From contig JAPLJE010000381.1 in the NCBI GenBank assembly GCA_026388755.1, positions 1 to 6,121 of the forward strand: a DNA stretch of 6,121 bases. The letters are read 5' to 3'. The DNA comes from Deltaproteobacteria bacterium (lineage in GTDB: Bacteria; Desulfobacterota; Desulfobacteria; Desulfobacterales; Desulfatirhabdiaceae). Each line of letters opens with the position of its first letter. Position 1 is the first letter of the stretch. A program made the translations under genes and the position numbers. Shown here piece by piece: positions 1 through 5,091 of this stretch. The notes below the pieces were generated by a model that did no database searches, was not told where the DNA came from, and saw only the letters and a list, made by a program, of their open reading frames with translations.

Positions 1-386
1 ATGCAACGGTTCGGTGGATGATTTTTACGATGTCTGAACTTAAAAATATTGCGGTTCAAAACAATCGTTTTTATACCCTGCACCTGGATATGGACCATCG
101 CCTGATTTGGATTTCCCATGAAGCAATGACAGATGCTGAAATCCTGGCGGCAAAGAAAAGCGGCTTTCGGCTGCCTTCAGATGTTCGCATTCAGGACGTG
201 GAAGTCCCAGATTCCGGCAAATCCTCTTCAGGAAGCGCAGATATCTTTTTCAGCATTCGAGGATATTCCAGCAAGGCGATCATTCACCTGCAAGGCAAAG
301 GTGGCGGCCCGGTTTCGCTGCTGATTGAACCTTTCATGCCCGGCGTCAGCTATTTCGCGCGGCGCATTTCTTTTCAAGAAGGGTGA
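1..386 (+). CDS. gspH: GspH-like type II secretion minor pseudopilin, 5'-truncated by window edge
   Basis: The reading frame is already open at base 3 and ends at TGA 384-386, so the gene enters from the left of the window. The visible part (about 127 residues) begins ATVRWMIFTMSELKNIAVQNN, which resembles the region just after the pseudopilin N-terminal helix, where GspH proteins carry a conserved stretch leading into a beta-rich globular domain. The C-terminal part (FFSIRGYSSKAIIHLQ, then LLIEPFMPGVSYF) fits the GspH/FimT pattern of an F-x-G-x-S turn, a beta strand and a closing L-x-IEPF strand. The class-III prepilin leader (GFTLIE type) must lie upstream, so the ATG at 18 is internal and not the start. 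Role by family: minor pseudopilin of the type II secretion pseudopilus, in the inner membrane and periplasm. The gspI and gspJ genes that follow support this strongly; on sequence alone the H assignment would be moderate. Confidence 0.72.
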   Translation, partial: ATVRWMIFTMSELKNIAVQNNRFYTLHLDMDHRLIWISHEAMTDAEILAAKKSGFRLPSDVRIQDVEVPDSGKSSSGSADIFFSIRGYSSKAIIHLQGKGGGPVSLLIEPFMPGVSYFARRISFQEG

Positions 387-471
387 ATGGAGGGGAAAGT
401 GCGAAAGGTTTGAATATTTTTTCAGGCATCGCAAGTCGAGTGAGAGGGGCGGAATTCAAAAAGAGAAAGTC

Positions 472-891
472 ATGTTAAAGCAAGGATTTACGTTTATAGA
501 GGTGTTGATGGCGGTTTCCATCCTGGCCATTTTACTGGTTGGTGTTCATAAACTGCAGAGCCAGATGGTTTCCATGAACCAGACAACCCAATTTTTCACG
601 CTGGCGCCGTTACTGGCTCAAAGCCAAATGGCAGAAATGGAACGCCGGGATTTTAAAGATATTCAGAAGGATTCAGGAGATTTCGGGGGCGCTTACCCCG
701 GCTACGTCTGGTCGCTGAGTATGGAAACCCTGGAATCTGAAGCCCTGAAAAAACTGGCATATCCGATGAAGAAAATAGACGTATCCGTGTCATTCAACAA
801 AGGCGAGCGGACGTATCGCCTGAGAACCTATCGTGTTGTTCCGGATAAAGCTGCTGCCGAAACGCAGGATAAGCGTCTCGGCCCTACATGA
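472..891 (+). CDS. gspI: Type II secretion minor pseudopilin GspI
   Basis: This 139-residue protein opens MLKQG/FTFIEVLMAVS, a class-III prepilin leader. Prepilin peptidase (GspO/PilD type) would cut after Gly5 and methylate Phe6, and Glu10 is the conserved +5 glutamate. Residues 6-26 form the hydrophobic helix that anchors the pseudopilin in the inner membrane. The globular part has GspI hallmarks: a LAPLLAQSQMAEME helix, then GDFGGAYPGYVWSLS and alternating strands (IDVSVSF, RTYRLRTYRVV). The frame is open upstream to beyond 325, but ATG 472 is chosen because it gives the short leader normal for the family; the upstream residues are not leader-like. The ribosome site is weak (AAGAGAAAG ending 2 bases before ATG). 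GspI works with GspJ and GspK at the tip of the pseudopilus. An 85-base gap separates it from gspH, and its stop overlaps the gspJ start. Confidence 0.9.
   Translation: MLKQGFTFIEVLMAVSILAILLVGVHKLQSQMVSMNQTTQFFTLAPLLAQSQMAEMERRDFKDIQKDSGDFGGAYPGYVWSLSMETLESEALKKLAYPMKKIDVSVSFNKGERTYRLRTYRVVPDKAAAETQDKRLGPT
888..891 (+). promoter_or_regulatory. ATGA stop/start overlap coupling gspI to gspJ
   Basis: The gspJ ATG (888-890) and the gspI TGA (889-891) share bases. No AGGAGG-like sequence lies in the 15 bases before it, so gspJ probably depends on ribosomes terminating gspI. This would keep the two interacting pseudopilins at matched levels. Confidence 0.6.
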
Positions 892-1583
892 TCATGTGTT
901 ATTCAAAAGCTCGGGGATTTACCCTTCTTGAACTCCTGATTGCCATCACGATGCTGGTTATCGTTCTGACGACCCTTTATGGATCGTATCGCAGCATTCT
1001 GACCCGCAATTCCTCGATAGAAAATGAGATCCAGTCGCAAGAAATGGCCCGAACCTGCCTGAATCAAATGCTGGCTGACCTTGGTGCTGTTTACGTTGTT
1101 TCTTCCAGTGAATATAAGCCGCCGCAACTTTCGGATCCCCCGAATCCCTATTGCCTGATCTCCGAAAACCTTTTAACTGGCAAAAAGACCTTTCCCCGGC
1201 TCAGTTTTTCATCGTTGTTTAATCTGAGACTTGGCGATAGGAGGCAGCAGGATATTGCCCGCATCGTGTATTATGTTCAGCAGTTACCAAATGGCGCTTT
1301 TGTCATCAGACGTTCCGAAACCCTCTATCCGTATCCATCGGTTAAAGAGAATCCGGCTGATCCGGTATTGTGCAAGGCCATTCGGTCACTCAGCTATACG
1401 TTTTATGACAGCAAAGGAAAAGAATTTCAGACCTGGGACTCGGATTCATCAGACTATGGTCGTCAGACGCCTGCTGCCGTGCACATCACGATGGAGTTGG
1501 AAGCAAGACAGGGGGCAGGCCTGAAAATGGAAACCGGACTGGGTTTCCCAGCATTCAGAATCGGCAATACTCGGAAGCGGTGA
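888..1583 (+). CDS. gspJ: Type II secretion minor pseudopilin GspJ
   Basis: This 231-residue protein has an N-terminal prepilin signal: ...KARG/FTLLELLIAITM. Cleavage would follow Gly10; Phe11 is the methylated residue and Glu15 the +5 glutamate. Residues 11-32 form the hydrophobic helix. The rest is a larger globular domain, as expected for GspJ, with a helical SQEMARTCLNQMLADLGAVYVV stretch (about 46-67), then a beta-rich part with IARIVYYVQQLPNGAFVIRRSE (about 124-145) and a closing AVHITMELEA strand. The ATG at 888 overlaps the gspI stop as ATGA, and no clear ribosome site precedes it, so translational coupling is likely. ATG 894 is an alternative start that leaves the cleavage site unchanged. 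Family role: minor pseudopilin forming the pseudopilus tip complex with GspI and GspK. No gspK follows, which is unusual for the standard gene order. Confidence 0.9.
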   Translation: MIMCYSKARGFTLLELLIAITMLVIVLTTLYGSYRSILTRNSSIENEIQSQEMARTCLNQMLADLGAVYVVSSSEYKPPQLSDPPNPYCLISENLLTGKKTFPRLSFSSLFNLRLGDRRQQDIARIVYYVQQLPNGAFVIRRSETLYPYPSVKENPADPVLCKAIRSLSYTFYDSKGKEFQTWDSDSSDYGRQTPAAVHITMELEARQGAGLKMETGLGFPAFRIGNTRKR

Positions 1584-1745
1584 TATCGAATCGCCCCTCA
1601 TCACATGATAAAGAATTGTTGACAACATGTTTTTATCACAATAGATATCGGATAGGGTCTTCATCCTCTTTGTGGGGAGAGACAACACAATTCAAGTCCG
1701 TACTGATTGCGGCATTAATAAATCATTTTGACAACAGGATAAATA
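1584..1745 (+). promoter_or_regulatory. Spacer after gspJ with candidate promoter for the QueG-like gene
   Basis: No coding frame is convincing in this 162-base spacer. A perfect -35-like TTGACA lies at 1619-1624, with a weak -10-like TAGATA at 1642-1647 after 17 bases. The -35 sits inside an 11-base palindrome, TGTTG-A-CAACA (1617-1627), which could be an operator or chance. The heptamer GACAACA occurs three times (1621-1627, 1681-1687, 1730-1736), the first and last as TTGACAACA. No strong hairpin followed by a T-run was seen after gspJ, so termination of the secretion operon is not explained. A ribosome site AGGA (1736-1739) stands 6 bases before the ATG at 1746. The promoter reading is inference; the motifs are seen directly. 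Confidence 0.3.
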
Positions 1746-2864
1746 ATGCTTCAAAAAAATGAAGTGATAGAAAAGGCTTATGAATGCGGTTTTGGGGATA
1801 TCGGATTCACCACTGCCGAATCCTTTGACTCCCAGAAAGCGTTGCTGATAGAAAGACAAAATGAATATGCGTGGGTATTCAAGCTGGGTCTGGATCTTAT
1901 CTCTGGCACGGATCCAAAAATGATTTTTCCAGAGGCCAAGTCCATTATTGTATTAATGGAAGTATACTTTAAAGAAGCATTTCCGCAGTCTATGGAAAAA
2001 TATTTTGGTCGTTGCTATCTTGATGACGACCGTATGACCAAGGACCGTTTGTCCAAAAGGATCAAAACCTTCCGAAATTTTCTAAGGGAGAATGGAATCG
2101 ATTCAAGGGTACCGTTTAACTTGCCCCACAGGCTGGCGGCTGCCAGAGCCGGAATGGGGACTTTCGGAAAAAACTGTCTGTTTTATTCAAACAAGGTGGT
2201 TCGTCAAGGTTCCTGGGTATTGCCAATCGCTGTTGTGGTTGATCATGAATTTTCACCGGATGAACCCACGCTTGAAGTGGGGTGCCCCGGCTGGTGCAAG
2301 AATGCATGTATTATTACATGCCCCACGGGTGCTTTAAAAGGGCCTCGTAAAATAGACCCGACCCGATGCATTTCATACCTTACCTATTTTGGAGAGGGCA
2401 TTACGCCCATGGCGCTTCGGGAACCCATGGGGTTGTGGGTGTATGGTTGCGATCATTGTCAGAATGTATGTCCCCGAAACGCTCCATGGCTGGCCAAGGA
2501 ACTGCCGGTTAATCAGAAAGTGGCAGGCATGGTGGTTGATTTCAATCTGAATAAGTTGTTGCAAATGGATAACGTGATTTTTAACAGTAAAGTTTGGCCC
2601 CACATGTTCTACATGTCGGATAAGGATATCTGGCGGTGGAAGATGAACGTGGCCAGGGCAATGGGAAACAGCCGGGATCCTGAATATATCCCAGGGCTGC
2701 TGTCTGCTTTTCGAAGTAATGATGATGAAAGGGTATTGGGTATGCTTGCATGGGCGATAGGCCGTATTGGCGGGCTGAAAGCGAAAGCATTTTTGAACGG
2801 TATTCTTCCGGGAAGCAGCGGGTTGGTTCAAAATGAAATCGTGTTTGCATTGGACAATTCCTGA
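1746..2864 (+). CDS. QueG-family double [4Fe-4S] protein with HEAT-like C-terminus (epoxyqueuosine reductase paralogue)
   Basis: This 372-residue cytosolic protein has the QueG layout. Residues 1-175 hold the cobalamin-binding-type N-terminal domain with the landmark RLAAARAGMGTFGKN (129-143) and GSWVLPIAVVVD (155-166). A double [4Fe-4S] ferredoxin domain has Cys180, 184, 188, 192 and Cys208, 235, 238, 242, including ITCPTGAL, CISYLT and GCDHCQNVCPRN. Residues about 295-370 look like HEAT repeats (MNVARAMGNSRDPEYIPGLL, MLAWAIGRIGG). QueG reduces epoxyqueuosine to queuosine in tRNA. Two features differ from canonical QueG: the first cluster is C-x3-C-x3-C-x3-CP instead of C-x2-C-x2-C-x3-CP, and the stretch before RAGMG reads VPFNLPH where QueG has a D-[ST]-x-P-x-x-E type sequence with the catalytic Asp. 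I therefore call it a paralogue with unknown substrate. The AGGA at 1736-1739 supports the start. It stands alone, probably with its own promoter. Confidence 0.8.
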   Translation: MLQKNEVIEKAYECGFGDIGFTTAESFDSQKALLIERQNEYAWVFKLGLDLISGTDPKMIFPEAKSIIVLMEVYFKEAFPQSMEKYFGRCYLDDDRMTKDRLSKRIKTFRNFLRENGIDSRVPFNLPHRLAAARAGMGTFGKNCLFYSNKVVRQGSWVLPIAVVVDHEFSPDEPTLEVGCPGWCKNACIITCPTGALKGPRKIDPTRCISYLTYFGEGITPMALREPMGLWVYGCDHCQNVCPRNAPWLAKELPVNQKVAGMVVDFNLNKLLQMDNVIFNSKVWPHMFYMSDKDIWRWKMNVARAMGNSRDPEYIPGLLSAFRSNDDERVLGMLAWAIGRIGGLKAKAFLNGILPGSSGLVQNEIVFALDNS

Positions 2865-2880
2865 TGTTTCAAGTCATCAG
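2861..2880 (+). terminator. Small hairpin overlapping the stop of the QueG-like gene
   Basis: CTGATG (2861-2866) and CATCAG (2875-2880) form a perfect 6-base stem with an 8-base loop that includes the TGA stop codon. A second weak inverted repeat, ACAAT-ACG-ATTGT (2881-2893), follows at once. No T-run follows, so an intrinsic terminator is only a possibility. Confidence 0.22.
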
Positions 2881-2940
2881 ACAATACGATTGTGGTTGTT
2901 GAATGAATCGCAGTTTTGACAATACTCTCAGATTGTGGTT
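2880..2940 (+). repeat. Imperfect direct repeat with inserted pentamer
   Basis: GACAATAC followed directly by GATTGTGGTT (2880-2897) recurs as GACAATAC, then TCTCA, then GATTGTGGTT (2918-2940). All 18 matching bases are identical; the second copy has 5 extra bases. Each copy also contains the inverted pair ACAAT/ATTGT. It lies in the non-coding gap between convergent genes. It may mark a small past duplication or be a two-copy protein site. Confidence 0.5.
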
Positions 2941-3095
2941 CTGATTCAAGGCGTGATGCCGGCTCTCGAATTTTGCAGCGGGATTCGGATACCCTCAATC
3001 TGACCATTGATGAAGCCGGTAAAACGCTCAAAGGAACCAAGACGGATAAAAGAGGTACTCAGTCGCCTGTCCTGTTTAAGCGAAAACACCCTTGA
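2907..3095 (+). pseudogene. Possible 3' remnant of an unidentified gene
   Basis: A frame open from 2907 (after a TGA at 2904-2906) to TGA 3093-3095 gives 62 codons without any ATG or GTG start and no ribosome site; a TTG at 2916 is the only alternative start codon I noted. Its last part reads DSDTLNLTIDEAGKTLKGTK and ends LFKRKHP, which looks like the closing beta strands of a real protein: alternating hydrophobic residues, a Gly-Lys turn and a basic end. I do not recognise the family. It points toward the cyclo-ligase gene and stops 3 bases short of that gene's stop codon. The duplication at 2880-2940 just upstream may be the place where the gene was cut or rearranged. It could also be a chance open frame; confidence is low. 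The rest of the 2865-3098 gap shows no other gene. Confidence 0.25.
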
Positions 3096-3098
3096 TCA

Positions 3099-3686
3099 TC
3101 AGATCTTGTAAATCGTCCGTTCATTGGTAATGATAATATCCACGTGCTTGTCATGGGATTCCATCGGAGCCTGAGGGATGATCTGATCTTCGAAAGCGAT
3201 GGAAACCTTTCGGGTCGTTATGGGAAGTTTGGGAATGAACCGGTCATAATACCCTTCTCCAGAGCCGATTCTTCCGCCTTTTTCATCAAATGCAATCCCT
3301 GGGATGATGGCAATATCCAGGCACTCAACTGGTACCGACTTGCATCGGGCCGTATCCGGCTCCAGCATTCCCCGAGACCCCGGTTTTAAATCTTTTTCGA
3401 TATTATCAATTTTAAATAACCTGATTCGGAATTTCTGAGGATCGAAGGCTGGAAGAACGATAATTTTTCTATGATCTAAACAATATGTTATGATATTTCG
3501 GGAAGAAACCTCACCCGGACAGCTAATATACAGCATGGTAATGTTGGCTTCGACGAAATTGGCAAAATCAAACAAACGATTTTCAATTTTTCGGGTCTTT
3601 AAAGCAATTTCATTTTCCGAAAGAGATTCTAAAATCGTGATCATGTCTTTGCGAATTTTGCTTTTGGTTTGCTTTAAATCATCCAT
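3099..3686 (-). CDS. 5-formyltetrahydrofolate cyclo-ligase (MTHFS, YgfA/Fau family)
   Basis: This 195-residue protein of usual family length converts 5-formyl-THF plus ATP to 5,10-methenyl-THF in the cytosol, returning a storage folate to the one-carbon pool. Visible family marks are the N-terminal basic KSKIRKDM, the MLYISCPGEVSSRNII segment with the folate-site Glu59, a GMLEPD turn (106-111), and the signature IIPGIAFDEKGGRIGSGEGY followed by YDR (residues 128-149), whose glycine-rich G-x-G-x-G-YYDR loop binds ATP phosphate. The C-terminus DKHVDIIITNERTIY matches the family ending. The common form of the loop is GRGGGYYDR or similar; here it is GSGEGYYDR, a mild variation. The ATG is at 3686-3684 on the minus strand, and AGGAG (3699-3695) lies 8 bases upstream, a good ribosome site. 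It is divergent from serS and convergent with the QueG-like gene. I leave the symbol empty because naming varies (ygfA, fau, yqgN). Confidence 0.93.
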   Translation of the reverse strand: MDDLKQTKSKIRKDMITILESLSENEIALKTRKIENRLFDFANFVEANITMLYISCPGEVSSRNIITYCLDHRKIIVLPAFDPQKFRIRLFKIDNIEKDLKPGSRGMLEPDTARCKSVPVECLDIAIIPGIAFDEKGGRIGSGEGYYDRFIPKLPITTRKVSIAFEDQIIPQAPMESHDKHVDIIITNERTIYKI

Positions 3687-3831
3687 TGGGGTCTCTCCTG
3701 TGAAGAAGCGGTAGCAATATCATTGACTAAATGGATTGCAGTTGTTACACAGATGAGCAAGGAATTCGAAAAAAAAGACCATCGATGAGTAACAGGTGCG
3801 AAGCCATTAATTCTCTATAATAGGTATTGTT
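3687..3831. promoter_or_regulatory. Divergent control region between cyclo-ligase gene and serS
   Basis: These 145 bases must hold promoters for both directions. For serS, TTGACT (3723-3728), a 17-base spacer and TACACA (3746-3751) with a TG at 3743-3744 resemble an extended -10 promoter, giving a leader of roughly 70 bases. A perfect TATAAT at 3816-3821 lies so close to the ATG at 3832 that a transcript from it would have only a few leader bases, and no good -35 matches it. A run of eight A (3769-3776) may bend the DNA. The serS ribosome site is weak (AGG at 3822-3824, 7 bases before ATG). I saw no convincing minus-strand promoter, and no T-box or other riboswitch pattern. Confidence 0.35.
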
Positions 3832-5091
3832 ATGCTGGAAATCAAGTTTGTAAGACAAAATTTATTGATTGTACAAAAAGCGTTATTGGACCGGGGTAAA
3901 CCTGCTGATTTGGAAGTCCTTTCCCAAAGTGATGCCAGGCGAAAAACGGTTCTTCTGGAGCTTGAAGATCTAAGATGTCAGAGAAATACTGTTTCAGAGC
4001 AGATTGCTGTCATGAAAAGAGCCGGGGAAAACGTATCGAGTTGCCACATCGAACAACGGGTTGCTGAAATGCGGGACGTTTCTTTACGCATCAAAACCCT
4101 GGAAAAAAGTTTTGCAGAAATTGAAGAAGAACTCCAGGATATTATTCTTGGAATTCCCAATATTCCCCATGCCACGGTTCCGGTCGGGAAAGATAGCGCC
4201 GATAACCCAGTATATAAAATCAGAGGTATTCCCCGAACCTTTGATTTCGAGCCCCTACCGCACTGGACGCTGGGCGAAAAGCTTCGAATTCTTGATTTTG
4301 AACGGGCCACGCGAATTACCGGCGCCCGATTTCCCCTGTATTTTGGAGCAGGAGCCAGGCTGGAAAGGGCATTGATTAATTTCATGCTCGATATGCACAC
4401 TACCCTTCATGGATATACGGAAGTGCTTCCGCCGTTTATCGTAAACCGAAGCAGCATGACTCACACCGGCCAGCTTCCCAAATTTGAAGCAGATCTTTTC
4501 AAGATAGAAGGCTGGGATTATTTTTTGATTCCATCCGATGAAATTCTGGATGAAGCCATTTTGCCCATCTGCTATGCTGCCCATACCCCCTGTTTTCGCT
4601 CAGAGGCCGGCTCTTATGGAAAAGACACGCGGGGGCTGATCCGGCAGCATCAATTTAACAAAGTTGAGCTCGTCAAATTTACCACTCCCGAATCCTCTTA
4701 TGATGAGCTGGAAATCCTTCTCAATGATGCTGAATCCATATTAAAACAACTGGAACTTCCCTATCAGGTAATCACCCTTTGTACGGGAGATATGGGGTTT
4801 TCTGCGGCAAAAACCTATGATATCGAAGTCTGGATGCCGGCTCAGGGAGTATATCGCGAAATATCCTCGTGCAGTAATTTTGAAGATTTTCAGGCCAGAC
4901 GGGCCAATATCCGCTTTAAACGAAAAGGGCAGAAGGGAACTGAGCTGGTTCATACGTTAAATGGATCCGGGCTTGCTGTTGGTCGAACCGTGGCAGCGAT
5001 CCTTGAAAACTTTCAGCAGTCGGACGGTTCCGTGGTCATCCCAGAAGCCTTGCGACCATACATGGGAGGGGCAGTGTCCATAATACCATGA
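3832..5091 (+). CDS. serS: Seryl-tRNA synthetase with missing serine-binding TAE segment
   Basis: This 419-residue class II synthetase charges tRNA-Ser (and tRNA-Sec) with serine in the cytosol. Residues 1-110 form the tRNA-binding N-domain, with a two-helix coiled-coil arm (about 33-105). The catalytic domain has motif 1 ([11 protein letters not shown], 194-204), motif 2 ([20 protein letters not shown], 255-274, with RSE 256-258 for ATP), Glu279 for serine, EISS 343-346 for ATP, and motif 3 ([18 protein letters not shown], 377-394, with Ser379). The start and length fit the family except for one gap: after DYFLIP (234) the sequence jumps to [11 protein letters not shown]. Here SerRS proteins normally read IPTAEVPxTN plus a few residues, so about ten residues, including the serine-contacting Thr and Glu, are absent. 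The gap is in frame at about base 4534. Charging would be expected to fail unless the gap is an artefact. The gene overlaps thrC by ATGA. Confidence 0.93.
   Translation: MLEIKFVRQNLLIVQKALLDRGKPADLEVLSQSDARRKTVLLELEDLRCQRNTVSEQIAVMKRAGENVSSCHIEQRVAEMRDVSLRIKTLEKSFAEIEEELQDIILGIPNIPHATVPVGKDSADNPVYKIRGIPRTFDFEPLPHWTLGEKLRILDFERATRITGARFPLYFGAGARLERALINFMLDMHTTLHGYTEVLPPFIVNRSSMTHTGQLPKFEADLFKIEGWDYFLIPSDEILDEAILPICYAAHTPCFRSEAGSYGKDTRGLIRQHQFNKVELVKFTTPESSYDELEILLNDAESILKQLELPYQVITLCTGDMGFSAAKTYDIEVWMPAQGVYREISSCSNFEDFQARRANIRFKRKGQKGTELVHTLNGSGLAVGRTVAAILENFQQSDGSVVIPEALRPYMGGAVSIIP
5088..5091 (+). promoter_or_regulatory. ATGA stop/start overlap coupling serS to thrC
   Basis: The thrC ATG (5088-5090) overlaps the serS TGA (5089-5091). 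A GGAGGGG at 5064-5070 is 17 bases upstream, too far for a normal ribosome site, so reinitiation after serS is likely. ATG 5127 is an alternative start but would cut off the conserved region before the zinc ribbon. Confidence 0.6.

Noticed and set aside
18..386. ATG 18 as a true gene start
   Set aside because: The frame is open to the window edge and the protein from 18 lacks the prepilin leader expected of a pseudopilin; the real start must be upstream.
325..471. Long N-terminal extension of GspI from ATG 325
   Set aside because: It would overlap the end of gspH and place the leader about 50 residues in; pseudopilin leaders are short and ATG 472 fits.
1650..1687. Terminator from GTCT...AGAC pairing after gspJ
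   Set aside because: Only the outer four bases pair cleanly; the inner bases mismatch and no T-run follows.
2373..2831. 152-residue open frame on the minus strand
   Set aside because: It lies fully inside the QueG-like gene, has no recognisable domain, and is rich in His, Pro and Gln as expected of an antisense shadow.
3687..3831. 6S RNA next to the YgfA-type gene
   Set aside because: In many proteobacteria 6S RNA lies beside ygfA, but this gap is only 145 bases, must contain two promoters, and shows no long rod-like inverted arms.
3978..4400. 140-residue open frame on the minus strand
   Set aside because: It is antisense to well-conserved serS coding sequence and shows no domain.
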